NCBI GenBank assembly: GCA_902788095.1
Contig: CADAIT010000001.1
Location: 124,001 to 188,000, forward strand
Source of the DNA: an uncultured Bacteroidia bacterium
GTDB lineage: Bacteria > Bacteroidota > Bacteroidia > Bacteroidales > UBA932
Direction: 5' to 3'
DNA: 64,000 bases
Each line of letters starts with the position of its first letter. The stretch's first letter is position 1. The position numbers were made by a program, and so were the translations under genes. The notes under the pieces are model-generated. The model saw only the letters and a list, made by a program, of their open reading frames with translations. It ran no database searches and had not been told where the DNA came from. Of this stretch, positions 16,813 through 25,854 are shown in pieces.

Positions 16813-18348
16813 ATGAAACGATTCATCACCTTACTGCTTGCAGTATCCTTTATCCTGCCGCTGCACGCGCAGGAGTTTGACGGACAAAGTTGTACCGCCA
16901 TCCTGGTGGGCAAGAAAGCCTCTACGGACGGTTCCGTGATTACCTCGCATACCTGCGACGGCCGTTATCGTACCTGGGTTCAGATGGAACCGGCGGCCGA
17001 CCATCCCCTCGGAACCATGCATCCGGTGCTCAGAGGCACCATGCAAACCCGTTTCCGCGGAGACACGACGGGCGTCAAACTGATGGGAGAAATCCCGGAA
17101 GCCGCGCACACATATGCGTACCTCAACACAGCCTATCCCTGCCTCAACGAGAAGCAGTTGGCCATGGGCGAAACCACGTTCGGCGGGCCGGATACCCTCA
17201 TCAACACCGCCGGCTGGTTCACGATTGAAGAATTGCAGCGCGTGGCCTTACAGCGCTGCGACAACGCCCGCGACGCCATCCGCCTCATGGGCTCCCTGGC
17301 GGAGCAGTACGGCTATGGGGACGGCGGCGAATGTCTGACGGTGGCCGACAAAAACGAGGTCTGGCAGTTTGAAATCGTGGGGGTCGGCAAGCAAAAAATC
17401 GGCGCCGCATGGGTAGCCAAACGCATTCCCGACGACCATGTGGGGGTATCGGCCAACATTCCGCGCATCGGAAAAATCAAGCGCAGCGACAAGGACATGA
17501 TGGCCTCCGCCAACGTGGAACAGGTGGCCCTGGACAACGGCCTCTGGGACGGAAAAGGAGACTTCGTTTTCTGGAAGGCCTTCAATACGGACTATGCCAA
17601 AGGCAAGAACTTCAACGACCGGGAGTGGTTCATCCTGAGTCACTTGGCCCCGTCGCTGGGCCTCACATACGACATGGATGAACTCCCCTTCTCCGTAAAA
17701 CCCGACAAGAAGGTGGATATCCGTGAAGTGATGGCCCTCTACCGCGAAACCTACGAAGGCACCGACTTCGACATGACCCGGAACGTGAAACTGGCGCGCC
17801 CCGCCAACAAGATGCAACCGGCCGATACCGTCGTAAGCCCGATTGCCAATCCCTGGCTTACCACGACCATGCGCAACACCCTTAACACCGTCGCCCCGGG
17901 CACCGTGGAGTTCCGCCGGACCGTAGCCGTAGCCTGGTGCGCCTACAGCCACATCACCCAGCTCCGCAGCTGGCTGCCGGACAAGGTGGGCGGCGTGTGC
18001 TGGATTTCGGTGGACAATCCCGGCCAAAGTCCCCGTATCCCGGTATTCTGCGGAACGACCGCCCTCCCGAAGAACTTCGAGGTCTGCGGCCAGAAGCAGT
18101 ATATTCCGGACAGTTACCTGTGGCAGTTCCGGCGTGCCAACAAACTGGCCACGCTGGCCTGGCAGTCAACCAAAGACGGTTTCAACAAGGAAATACTCCG
18201 ACTGGAAGACATGGCCTTCCAAGGCCTCCCGGACACCGTTTCTCCCCTCGCGCTCAACGCCTACACAGCGTACATTTATCACGAAGGAGTCCGTGCCTGG
18301 CAAGCCCTTGAAGAGCAATACTGGCTCCAGTTCGGAATGGGATTCTGA
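16813..18348 (+). CDS. C69-family dipeptidase
   Basis: A 511-residue secreted peptidase of the Ntn-hydrolase type. The signal peptide (MKRFITLLLAVSFILPLHAQ) is followed closely by the family start FDGQSCTAILVGKKASTDGS, where the Cys is the predicted catalytic nucleophile. Further family blocks are THTCDGRYRTWVQ, AMGETTFGGPDT, DNARDAIRLMGSLAEQYGYG and the C-terminal Trp-rich segments. C69 enzymes cleave dipeptides; a role on murein-derived L-Ala-L-Glu from the nearby epimerase is possible but inferred. It converges with the zinc metallopeptidase gene, with 3 bp between stops. Confidence 0.9.
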   Translation: MKRFITLLLAVSFILPLHAQEFDGQSCTAILVGKKASTDGSVITSHTCDGRYRTWVQMEPAADHPLGTMHPVLRGTMQTRFRGDTTGVKLMGEIPEAAHTYAYLNTAYPCLNEKQLAMGETTFGGPDTLINTAGWFTIEELQRVALQRCDNARDAIRLMGSLAEQYGYGDGGECLTVADKNEVWQFEIVGVGKQKIGAAWVAKRIPDDHVGVSANIPRIGKIKRSDKDMMASANVEQVALDNGLWDGKGDFVFWKAFNTDYAKGKNFNDREWFILSHLAPSLGLTYDMDELPFSVKPDKKVDIREVMALYRETYEGTDFDMTRNVKLARPANKMQPADTVVSPIANPWLTTTMRNTLNTVAPGTVEFRRTVAVAWCAYSHITQLRSWLPDKVGGVCWISVDNPGQSPRIPVFCGTTALPKNFEVCGQKQYIPDSYLWQFRRANKLATLAWQSTKDGFNKEILRLEDMAFQGLPDTVSPLALNAYTAYIYHEGVRAWQALEEQYWLQFGMGF

Positions 18349-18351
18349 TTT

Positions 18352-19218
18352 TTATAACTGGCTGTCGCTCAGCTCGAAGGTATTGCCACGGCGGATATCG
18401 CCGCTTTGCATGCCCCTCTTGAGCCAGCGCATGCGCTGGGCGGCGGTGCCATGGGTGAAGGATTCTTCAACCGCATACCCCTGCGACTTCTTCTGCAGGT
18501 AGTCGTCGCCTATCACGGAAGCGCAGCGGATGGCTTCCTCCAGGTCGCCGTCCTCCAGCGAGCCGAACAAGGCGCTCTCGTAATGCGCCCACATGCCGGC
18601 GTAGAAATCGGCCTGCAGTTCTATGCGGACGCTGACACGGTTGGCGTCCGTCTTGTTCATGCGCGCCATCTGGCTGTGCGCCTGATCCAGCGTCCCCAGC
18701 ACATGCTGCACGTGGTGTCCCACCTCATGTGCAATGACATACGCGTAGGCAAAATCGCCGTCGGCACCGAGCTGCCGCCGCATGCTGGAGAAGAAGGAAA
18801 GGTCGATGTAAAGCTTCTCGTCGGCAGAACAATAGAACGGACCCATGGCCGCCTGGCCTTGTCCGCAGGCCGTGCTGGTGGAGCCGGTGTACAGGACCAG
18901 CGTAGGCGCTTTATATGTTCCTAATCCATTGTCCATGAAATAGTTGCCCCATACATCTTCGGTCGATGCCAGAATCTGGCGGGAGAACTTGGCAAGGGCT
19001 TCGTTTTCCGCCGTAGGCTCATAGGAGGATTCCGTAACCTGCTGCAGGCCGCCCGAGGAGGCGACGTTTTTGACTACGTCGCCCAGGTTCCCGCCCATCA
19101 GGAGCGTGATGACGGCGATGACGGCAATACCGCCCAGGCCGAGACCGGCTTTACCGCCGCCGCTGAGGCGCCTGCGGTCTTCTACGTGATTGCTTTCGCG
19201 TCTTCCATCAAGTTTCAT
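18352..19218 (-). CDS. Neutral zinc metallopeptidase, YpfJ family
   Basis: A 288-residue single-pass membrane protein. The N-terminus MKLDGRRESNHVEDRR is the family signature, followed by a Gly-rich linker and one hydrophobic segment (LGGIAVIAVITLLMGG). The zinc motif is HEVGHHVQHVLG within YAYVIAHEVGHH, with the downstream ELQADFYAGMWAH helix supplying the third ligand region and SFTHGTAAQRMRWLKRG near the end. Substrate is unknown for the family. It is the last gene of a leftward set led by the outer-membrane protein at 20961, with 21 bp from the kinase gene. Confidence 0.9.
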   Translation of the reverse strand: MKLDGRRESNHVEDRRRLSGGGKAGLGLGGIAVIAVITLLMGGNLGDVVKNVASSGGLQQVTESSYEPTAENEALAKFSRQILASTEDVWGNYFMDNGLGTYKAPTLVLYTGSTSTACGQGQAAMGPFYCSADEKLYIDLSFFSSMRRQLGADGDFAYAYVIAHEVGHHVQHVLGTLDQAHSQMARMNKTDANRVSVRIELQADFYAGMWAHYESALFGSLEDGDLEEAIRCASVIGDDYLQKKSQGYAVEESFTHGTAAQRMRWLKRGMQSGDIRRGNTFELSDSQL

Positions 19219-19239
19219 ACTGTTCGTGTTTTTAAGACA

Positions 19240-20088
19240 TTATCCCAGAAGTCTGTCAATCATGTTCAGGAGAGGCTCCGAAACGGCCCCCTTTCCGTCG
19301 TGAATCTTGCTCACCAGCGCGGTAAGTTTGAGGGCGATGAAAGGAGCGAAAGTGCGTTCATGGGCAGCGATTTCCTCTGCCGATTCCGTATTCCAATACG
19401 CACGGGCAAAAAAGTCCCAGTGGGCTTTTAACGTATTCATATCCAAATGGAAAATACTCTGCGCCCGTTCTTCCGACATGAAATGTTCTGCGTAATACAT
19501 CATGCAGAGATCCCACTCCGGGCAGCCGTACGCAAAGTCCCCTACATCTATCCACAGGTCCCGTGTTCCGTCCGTAATAATGTTGCCTATATGCAAATCG
19601 CCGTGCAGGCTGGTGGCGGAAGAAGGCAGGGTGTCCAGGACGGAAAGCAGCCGCTCTTTGACAGGCTGCGGAAGCTTCTCGTAACGGGTGATGTTGGCAC
19701 GCACCAATTCCCGCATATCGGGAAGTTGCCGCGTATCTGCCGGCGTCCGGTGCAGTTCACGGGCCAGCCGGGCGAAACGAACGGAAAGCGGCTCAAGCTG
19801 CTCCGGCTCCTCTGAGATGATGCGTGTAAAGGAACGTTTATTGGCGATGAGTTCATACTCGGCTCCATAGCGAGTCCCGTCCGTCACCAGACGAATGGGC
19901 TCGGGCGTAGGAAGGCCGGAACGAAACACCACAAGATTGACCAGGAATTCCCGCTCCGCCGTCTGTGCGCCGAAACCCGGCATAAACAGCTTTACCAGGG
20001 TGCGGCCGTCCTTTTTACTGTAGGTAAGTGCTGTACCGCCCTCACCTGTCTGGACATAGTCCTCCAGGTTAATCTTCTGATAATCCAT
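19240..20088 (-). CDS. Aminoglycoside phosphotransferase-like kinase (TIGR02172 type)
   Basis: A 282-residue protein with the APH/choline-kinase fold. The start has the nucleotide-binding segment GEGGTALTYSKKDGRTLVKLF; the catalytic loop is SLHGDLHIGNIITDG (HxDxxxxN) and the metal-binding Asp lies in IDVGDFAYGCPEWDL. The natural substrate of this Bacteroidota/Fibrobacter subfamily is unknown, and antibiotic resistance should not be assumed. It starts 3 bp after the stop of the outer-membrane protein gene, within one operon. Confidence 0.82.
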   Translation of the reverse strand: MDYQKINLEDYVQTGEGGTALTYSKKDGRTLVKLFMPGFGAQTAEREFLVNLVVFRSGLPTPEPIRLVTDGTRYGAEYELIANKRSFTRIISEEPEQLEPLSVRFARLARELHRTPADTRQLPDMRELVRANITRYEKLPQPVKERLLSVLDTLPSSATSLHGDLHIGNIITDGTRDLWIDVGDFAYGCPEWDLCMMYYAEHFMSEERAQSIFHLDMNTLKAHWDFFARAYWNTESAEEIAAHERTFAPFIALKLTALVSKIHDGKGAVSEPLLNMIDRLLG

Positions 20089-20091
20089 GGA

Positions 20092-20961
20092 TTATTTTCT
20101 CTTCTTGGGGCCGATAATGCGGGAATAGGCAATCTGGATGCCAATCAGGTCCAAGTCTCGGGCAATCCTGAAAGAGGACATAGTGGCTTTGTTCTGGGAA
20201 GCCGTAGCCTGCTTGTTCTGGATAGTATGGCCGTACTCGATTCCGAAGATGGGAATACCGCCGGTAATGAGGCTGCCGTCACGCAGCTTCACGGCAAGAC
20301 CGACAACCCCCTTGAGGCCCACGCCGATACTTTGGTTGAAACGATGCTTGGCCACTTCATCTTCTACAAATTCGACGGAACGCGGATAAGAAGTGGTGGC
20401 CCCATAACGGGCGAACAGCAGGCCTTCACCGAAGACGCCGAACGTTTTGCTTCCGAAGAAGGAAAGGTACTTGCGGGCCGTGAAAGACAAGCCGCCGGAG
20501 TGCTGATGCCAGTGCCGGTTGGAAACGGTTACGTTGAGCGCATCGAGGGCCGCTTTTCCTTCCTCGCTGGAAGGGTCATCCACCAATCCGCCCAGCATGT
20601 CGCGCAAATCCAGGCGGAGATTCGAGTCCACCCAATATCCGCTGTATTCCAGACGAATACCCAGAGCGAAGTCGTTGGCAACGAACCAATTGAATTTGGG
20701 CGCGACCCGCCAGATATGCGCTTGTCCCGTGCCCATGTTGAGCAGGGAAAGGATGCTGAAACCGTCGGCATTCTCCGTACCGCCGGCGCGGATGTTCCGG
20801 TAGGAACCGGCAATGCCGATGCTCCGTGAGCCTTTCTCGATGAACACCGTATGGCCTCTGTCAGGGTCGTCGAATCTTTCCAGTATTTTCTTGAAAGGCC
20901 CCTGGGCATTGGCGGACAGACTGATTGCCAGGGCGGAAAGAAGGAGGATAATCTTTTTCAT
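20092..20961 (-). CDS. Outer-membrane beta-barrel-like protein, unknown function
   Basis: A 289-residue protein with a signal peptide (MKKIILLLSALAISLSANAQ) and alternating amphipathic strands (FNWFVANDFALGIRLEYSGYW; GVGLKGVVGLAVKLRDG; FGIEYGHTIQ) typical of Bacteroidota outer-membrane barrels. It ends in the basic tail GPKKRK, not the usual aromatic C-terminus. No specific family is recognised. The ORF reaches 21081 but the signal peptide and a consensus promoter fix the ATG at 20961. It leads the operon with the kinase and YpfJ-like peptidase. Confidence 0.7.
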   Translation of the reverse strand: MKKIILLLSALAISLSANAQGPFKKILERFDDPDRGHTVFIEKGSRSIGIAGSYRNIRAGGTENADGFSILSLLNMGTGQAHIWRVAPKFNWFVANDFALGIRLEYSGYWVDSNLRLDLRDMLGGLVDDPSSEEGKAALDALNVTVSNRHWHQHSGGLSFTARKYLSFFGSKTFGVFGEGLLFARYGATTSYPRSVEFVEDEVAKHRFNQSIGVGLKGVVGLAVKLRDGSLITGGIPIFGIEYGHTIQNKQATASQNKATMSSFRIARDLDLIGIQIAYSRIIGPKKRK

Positions 20962-20989
20962 TTGATACCTTATTTGCAATTCATGCTTA

Positions 20990-21021
20990 CAAAAATAGCG
21001 AATCCCATGCAAATCACCAAA
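20990..21021 (-). promoter_or_regulatory. Promoter of outer-membrane protein operon
   Basis: Minus strand TTTG (21021-21018), 20-bp spacer, TATTTTTG (20997-20990). Its -33 box lies only 5 bp from that of the divergent amgK promoter, so the two compact promoters are back to back. Confidence 0.72.
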
Positions 21022-21026
21022 CCGCA

Positions 21027-21059
21027 TTTTGCATTTTTGTCGATTTGTGGGTAACTTTG
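21027..21059 (+). promoter_or_regulatory. Promoter of amgK-murU
   Basis: TTTTG (21027-21031), 20-bp spacer, TAACTTTG (21052-21059), 20 bp before the ATG at 21080. Confidence 0.75.
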
Positions 21060-21079
21060 CATCCACAACGCCTATACCC

Positions 21080-22504
21080 ATGCCGGAATACGTTTTAATC
21101 CCTCTGTTTGAATCTTATACGGGACAAAAGCCGGAACAAATGCAGGAATTGCCCTCTTCCGGAAGCAACCGCCGCTATTTCCGCCTGCAGGGAGGCGGGG
21201 TTTCGCTGATGGGCGTAGCGGGCAACAACCTGGAAGAAAACCGCGCTTTTATTTACCTTGCCCGCCATTTTCGGGAAAAAGGCCTGCCCGTTCCGGAAAT
21301 ACTGGCCGTCAGCGAAGACCGGATGTCCTACCTCCAGGAGGACCTGGGCAGTGACGGGCTTTTCGACCTGGTATCGGCCGGACGCGAAAACGGCACTTAC
21401 AGCGAGGAGGAAACCCGCCTGCTGTGCCGCGCCATGGAGCAGCTGCCCCGCCTGCAGTTTCTGGGGGCGCAGGGGCTGGACTGGAACCAGTGCCTGTACA
21501 AGGCGTTCGACGGTCGCATGGTGGACTTCGACCTCAATTACTTCAAATACTGCTTCCTGAAAGCCACCGGACTGGAATTCAACGAGGAGCGCCTGCAGGA
21601 CGATTTTGAACGGCTGAAGGCAGACCTGCTGCTCGAGGACAGCGACACGTTCATGCACCGGGATTTCCAGACACGCAACCTGCTTGTCCGGGACAACGTC
21701 CCCTGGATTATCGATTTCCAGGGCGGCCGACGCGGCCCCATCTACTACGACGTCGCCTCCTTCGTATGGCAGGCGCGTTCGCATTTCCCGGAAAACACCA
21801 AAAAACGGCTGCTGGACACCTACCTTGCCGCCCTTCGGCAATTCCGGCAGACAGACGAAGCGCATTTCTACAGCCGCCTGCGCCTGTTCGTGCTGTTCCG
21901 CACCCTGCAAGTGCTGGGCGCGTACGGTTTCCGCGGCTATTTTGAACGGAAAGCCCCGTTCATCGCCAGCATTCCCCCGGCCATGGACAACCTGCGCAGC
22001 CTGCTGCAAACGCCTTTCACGGACTATCCCTACCTGAACGGCTTGCTTGAACAGCTGGCCGCCATGCCCCGGTTCCTGCCGGTCCGGACGGAAAAAGAAG
22101 AAAAACTGCTTGTGCACATATACAGTTTTTCCTTCAAAAAAGGCATTCCGGAGGACCTTACCGGCAATGGAGGGGGATACGTTTTCGACTGCCGCGCCAT
22201 TCACAATCCGGGCAAGTACGAGCGGTATCGCAATTCCACCGGCATGGATGCGGACGTCATCCGCTTTCTGGAAGAAGACGGGGAAGCAAGCGTTTTTCTG
22301 GACAGCGTTTATAAACTGGTCGATGCCCACGTACAGCGCTTCCGGGAACGTCAGTTCAAGCATCTTCAAGTCAGCTTCGGCTGCACCGGCGGCCAGCACC
22401 GTTCGGTTTATTGCGCGGAACGGCTGGCTGCGCACCTGGCGGCCCGATTCGACGTCAGGATTGTGGTGACCCACCGGGAGAGAAACCTTGAAAAAACGCT
22501 GTAG
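21080..22504 (+). CDS. amgK: AmgK-like MurNAc/GlcNAc kinase fused to RapZ C-terminal domain
   Basis: A 474-residue two-domain protein. The first ~330 residues are an APH-fold sugar-1-kinase of the AmgK type: SGSNRRYFRLQG nucleotide loop, FMHRDFQTRNLLV catalytic loop, WIIDFQGGRRGPIYYD metal motif. From about 341 it continues as a RapZ C-terminal domain (SFSFKKGIPED; VFDCRAIHNPGKYERYR; FGCTGGQHRSVYCAE; VTHRERNL). In gamma-proteobacteria that domain senses amino-sugar metabolites and binds the sRNA GlmZ. The next gene is a MurU-like uridylyltransferase, giving the AmgK-MurU MurNAc salvage pair. The RapZ part may add metabolite control (inference). The ATG at 21080 is chosen over the longer ORF start. 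Confidence 0.88.
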   Translation: MPEYVLIPLFESYTGQKPEQMQELPSSGSNRRYFRLQGGGVSLMGVAGNNLEENRAFIYLARHFREKGLPVPEILAVSEDRMSYLQEDLGSDGLFDLVSAGRENGTYSEEETRLLCRAMEQLPRLQFLGAQGLDWNQCLYKAFDGRMVDFDLNYFKYCFLKATGLEFNEERLQDDFERLKADLLLEDSDTFMHRDFQTRNLLVRDNVPWIIDFQGGRRGPIYYDVASFVWQARSHFPENTKKRLLDTYLAALRQFRQTDEAHFYSRLRLFVLFRTLQVLGAYGFRGYFERKAPFIASIPPAMDNLRSLLQTPFTDYPYLNGLLEQLAAMPRFLPVRTEKEEKLLVHIYSFSFKKGIPEDLTGNGGGYVFDCRAIHNPGKYERYRNSTGMDADVIRFLEEDGEASVFLDSVYKLVDAHVQRFRERQFKHLQVSFGCTGGQHRSVYCAERLAAHLAARFDVRIVVTHRERNLEKTL

Positions 22505-22505
22505 C

Positions 22506-23252
22506 ATGAAAGCCCTTATCTTCGCAGCCGGGCTGGGAACACGCCTGAAGCCCCTCACCGACACCATGCCCAAGGCATTGGTGCCCATTTGCGGGCAGCC
22601 GCTGCTGTACCATGTCATCGAAAAGCTGAAAGCCGCCGGATACACGCAGCTCGTCGTGAACGTGCATCATTTCCCGGAGCAAATCCGGGCCTTTCTCGCC
22701 TCCCGCGACTGGGGCATCCCCATCGCCGTTTCCGACGAGAGCGAGCAGCTGCTGGAGACCGGCGGAGGCATCCTGCACGCACGGAACCTGCTTCTTCCCA
22801 CGGACGGACCTTTCCTGGTTCACAATGTCGATATCATCTCCGACCTGGACCTGCGCCGGGTACAGCGCCAGACCCGTCCGGACGCCCTGGCCACCCTGGT
22901 GGTCAGCGAACGCAAAACCCGCCGCTACCTGCTGTTCGACGACGACATGCACCTGGTCGGCTGGACAGACAAGGAGACCGGCGAGGTCCGCTCCCCCTAC
23001 CCGGACCTGGACCTGACAAGTTGTCACCCATACGCATTTTCCGGCATCCACAATCTTTCACCGCGTATTTTTCCCCACTTTGAGGAGTGGGGCTTCAGCG
23101 GGCGTTTCCCCATCATGGACTTCTATCTGAAGACCTGTCATAAAGAGCCCATTCAAGGCATTTTAGCAGAAAACCTGCGGCTGGTGGATGTGGGCAAATT
23201 CGACCGGCTGGAAGAGGCCCGGCAACAGTGTGCCGCAGTTTTGGGCCGATAA
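22506..23252 (+). CDS. murU: MurU-like MurNAc-1-phosphate uridylyltransferase (sugar nucleotidyltransferase)
   Basis: A 248-residue nucleotidyltransferase with the N-terminal signature MKALIFAAGLGTRLKPLTDT and PKALVPICGQPLLYHV, the Asp-containing VHNVDIISD and the sugar-binding SGIHNLSPRIF. In Pseudomonas, AmgK and MurU convert MurNAc to UDP-MurNAc, bypassing de novo synthesis and fosfomycin-sensitive MurA. Its position one base after the AmgK-like kinase stop supports the same role, although sequence alone cannot exclude another sugar-1-phosphate. The start is the ATG at 22506. Confidence 0.85.
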   Translation: MKALIFAAGLGTRLKPLTDTMPKALVPICGQPLLYHVIEKLKAAGYTQLVVNVHHFPEQIRAFLASRDWGIPIAVSDESEQLLETGGGILHARNLLLPTDGPFLVHNVDIISDLDLRRVQRQTRPDALATLVVSERKTRRYLLFDDDMHLVGWTDKETGEVRSPYPDLDLTSCHPYAFSGIHNLSPRIFPHFEEWGFSGRFPIMDFYLKTCHKEPIQGILAENLRLVDVGKFDRLEEARQQCAAVLGR

Positions 23253-23334
23253 GCTCCGGCCCCGCACCCACCCCCTGTGGCAAACTTTTTGCAGCATTAG
23301 GCGCCGACTCTTTAGAACAGACATTTTGACAGCT

Positions 23335-24849
23335 ATGAGAAGAAGTATTTTGTTTTTGGTCCTGCCTTTTGCCACATTGTCAGCGTGGGCACAGAATCCG
23401 GCCACCTATCACGGTCAGGTGCTCACCCTGGACGACTGCCGCCAGATGGCCGTGCAGGAAAGCAACGCACTGGACCAGGCACGCATTGAAACGGAGATGT
23501 CCGGCTATGACCGCAAAATTGCCCTGGCCAACTATTTCCCGAAAATCAGCGCCACGGGCACATACATATACAACAACCGGGACATCGCCCTGGTGAACGA
23601 AGACCAGAGCATGCGGCTCAGAAACGCGGGGACGAATGTCGAAAACGCCATTTGGGACTACCTGCAGGGCAACGCGGCCAATATCCAGGGGAATGTTACC
23701 CGGGAAGCCGCCACCCGCCTGCTGGAGGCGCTCCGCAACAGCCCGAACATGCCCGACATCGCAACGCCCATCAACGCCATCGGCCAGGAAATCGATGCCA
23801 CCCTGCACCCGGATCTTCACCATATCATGGCGGGGGCCGTCACCGTGCAGCAGCCGGTGTTCACAGGCGGGAAAATCATCTACAGCAACCAGATGGCCGC
23901 CCTGGCGCAACAACTGTCCGAGGCCAAGTATGACATGAAAGAGGCCGATGTCCTGATAGACGTGGACCAGGCCTACTGGCAGATTATCTCCATCGCGGGC
24001 AAAAAGAAACTGGCCGAAAGCTACACGGAACTGCTGGAAGAGATGGAGAAGGAGGTGCGTACGGCCGTAAACGCGGGCGTATCCACGGAAAGCGACCTGC
24101 TCCAAGTGCGCGTAAAAGCCAACGAAGCGCGGATGATGCTCACCAAGGCCACCAACGGACTCACCCTTTCCAAGATGCTGCTTTGCAAACGCATCGGCCT
24201 TCCCCTGGACAGCAATATCGTCCTTGCCGACGAAACCATGGACGTGATTCCGGAGCCCGTCCGCCCGGTGGAAAAGAGCCTGGATGACATCTATGCGTCA
24301 CGTCCGGAGACCCGCAGCCTCACGCTGGCCGGCAAAATCTTCGAGAAGAAAGCCAAAGTAGTGCGTGCCGACATGATGCCCACCGTAGCCCTCATGGGCG
24401 CCTTCACCGTGTCCAATCCCAATGTGTACAACGGTTTCCAGAACCAGTGGCGGGGCGGCAACCTGAGCGCCGGCGTGCTGGTAAAAATCCCCATCACCCA
24501 CGGCGGCGAAGCCCTGTTCAAATACAGGAAAGCCCAGGCGGAAGCCCGCCTGTATCAGGACCGGCTGGAGGATGCCAAGGAGTTAATCAACCTGCAGGTG
24601 ACCCAGCAGCGCAAACTCTTTGACGAAGCCCGGCAGAAGGTGGAGATGGCCCGTTCCAACCTGGACCTGGCGGAAGACAACCTCCGCAGCGCACGGGTAG
24701 GGCTGGAGGCCGGCGTGATTGCCACCAACACCGTCCTGGCCGCCCATACCGCCTGGCTGAGCGCACACAGCGAATACATCGACGCAGGCATTGAACTGCA
24801 AATGACTGCCTCCGGTCTCCGAAAAGCGGAAGGCGGATACAAAAATTAA
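23335..24849 (+). CDS. TolC-family outer-membrane efflux protein
   Basis: A 504-residue outer-membrane channel component with a signal peptide (MRRSILFLVLPFATLSAWAQ) and two OEP repeats with long coiled coils (LTLDDCRQMAVQESNALDQARIETE; ANEARMMLTKATNGLTLSKMLLCKRIGLPL; TQQRKLFDEARQKVEMARSNLDLAEDNLRSA in part). It would form the trimeric channel for the HlyD-family adaptor and ABC-2 permeases encoded immediately downstream. The 82-bp gap before it has no clear promoter box. Confidence 0.92.
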   Translation: MRRSILFLVLPFATLSAWAQNPATYHGQVLTLDDCRQMAVQESNALDQARIETEMSGYDRKIALANYFPKISATGTYIYNNRDIALVNEDQSMRLRNAGTNVENAIWDYLQGNAANIQGNVTREAATRLLEALRNSPNMPDIATPINAIGQEIDATLHPDLHHIMAGAVTVQQPVFTGGKIIYSNQMAALAQQLSEAKYDMKEADVLIDVDQAYWQIISIAGKKKLAESYTELLEEMEKEVRTAVNAGVSTESDLLQVRVKANEARMMLTKATNGLTLSKMLLCKRIGLPLDSNIVLADETMDVIPEPVRPVEKSLDDIYASRPETRSLTLAGKIFEKKAKVVRADMMPTVALMGAFTVSNPNVYNGFQNQWRGGNLSAGVLVKIPITHGGEALFKYRKAQAEARLYQDRLEDAKELINLQVTQQRKLFDEARQKVEMARSNLDLAEDNLRSARVGLEAGVIATNTVLAAHTAWLSAHSEYIDAGIELQMTASGLRKAEGGYKN

Positions 24850-24858
24850 ACTTACACC

Positions 24859-25854
24859 ATGAAATCTCAAAAGAATTACAACCTCCTCATCGGGGTTGCG
24901 GCACTGATTGCCATTTTACTTGTCATTTCCATCGTAGGATACATCGTTTCCCGTCCCAAGCCCGTCGTCATCCAAGGCGAGGCGGAGGCCACCGAGTACC
25001 GCATTTCGGGGAAAGTTCCCGGCCGAATCGAGGAATTCCGCGGCATCGAAGGCCAGCAGGTTCACAAGGGGGACACGCTGGTCATCATCGACTCGCCGGA
25101 AATCCGTTCCAAGATAGCCGAGGCCAACGCTGCCAAGGCGGCCGCCACCGCCCAGAAGGAAAAGGCCATGCACGGAGCCCGGAAAGAGCAGATTACAGGT
25201 GCCTACGAACTGTGGCAGAAGGCCAAGGTCGGCGAGGAAGTGATGCGCAAGTCCTATGAACGCATCCGCTCCCTGCATGAGCAGAAAGTGGTGTCGGACC
25301 AGAAATACGACGAAGTGGAAGCCCAGTACCGCGCCGCGCAGGCCACCACCAAGGCCGCCTACAGCCAGTACGCCATGGCCGTGAAAGGAGCACGCCAGGA
25401 AGACAAGGATGCCGCCGTCGCCCTGGTGGAGCGCGCCAACGCCGCCGTCGAGCTGGTGAATTCCTATCGGGACGAAATCCGTCTCACCTCCCCCTCGGAC
25501 GGCATCATTGCCGACATTTACCCCAAGGTGGGCGAACTGGTAGGCCAAGGGGCGCCCATCATGACCATCCAGGACCTCTCGGACATGTGGTTCACCTTCA
25601 ACGTGCGCGAAGACCGCCTGAAAGGCATGCAGTCCGGAGACCAGATTCTCCTCACCATTCCGGCCCTGAACATGCGCGAAGTATCGGCAACGGTCTATTA
25701 TCTGGCCGCCCGCGAGTCCTACGCCACCTGGAAAGCCACGCGCGAGATTGGCGAGTTTGACACCAGGACCTTCGAAGTGCGGGCCCGGCCCAATCACCCG
25801 GTGGAAGGCCTGCGTCCCGGCATGAGCGTAATCCTGACGCGGGAGGAGCGATGA
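24859..25854 (+). CDS. HlyD-family membrane fusion protein
   Basis: A 331-residue periplasmic adaptor. One N-terminal transmembrane segment (LLIGVAALIAILLVISIVGYI), a split lipoyl/barrel-sandwich domain (GKVPGRIEEFRGIEGQQVHKGDTLV and the later LTSPSDGIIADIYPKVGELV), a long coiled-coil hairpin rich in Ala/Lys/Glu between them, and a C-terminal beta-barrel domain. Similar to YhiI/EmrA adaptors. It joins the TolC protein to the two ABC-2 permeases; its stop overlaps the next ATG (ATGA). Confidence 0.92.
   Translation: MKSQKNYNLLIGVAALIAILLVISIVGYIVSRPKPVVIQGEAEATEYRISGKVPGRIEEFRGIEGQQVHKGDTLVIIDSPEIRSKIAEANAAKAAATAQKEKAMHGARKEQITGAYELWQKAKVGEEVMRKSYERIRSLHEQKVVSDQKYDEVEAQYRAAQATTKAAYSQYAMAVKGARQEDKDAAVALVERANAAVELVNSYRDEIRLTSPSDGIIADIYPKVGELVGQGAPIMTIQDLSDMWFTFNVREDRLKGMQSGDQILLTIPALNMREVSATVYYLAARESYATWKATREIGEFDTRTFEVRARPNHPVEGLRPGMSVILTREER

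Noticed and set aside
19240..20088. Antibiotic-resistance aminoglycoside phosphotransferase
   Set aside because: Only the general APH fold is shared; the subfamily is chromosomal and of unknown substrate, and the gene sits in an ordinary operon.
23253..23334. Promoter before the tolC gene
   Set aside because: No TAnnTTTG box with a TTG at 19-21 bp could be found in the gap, so none is annotated.
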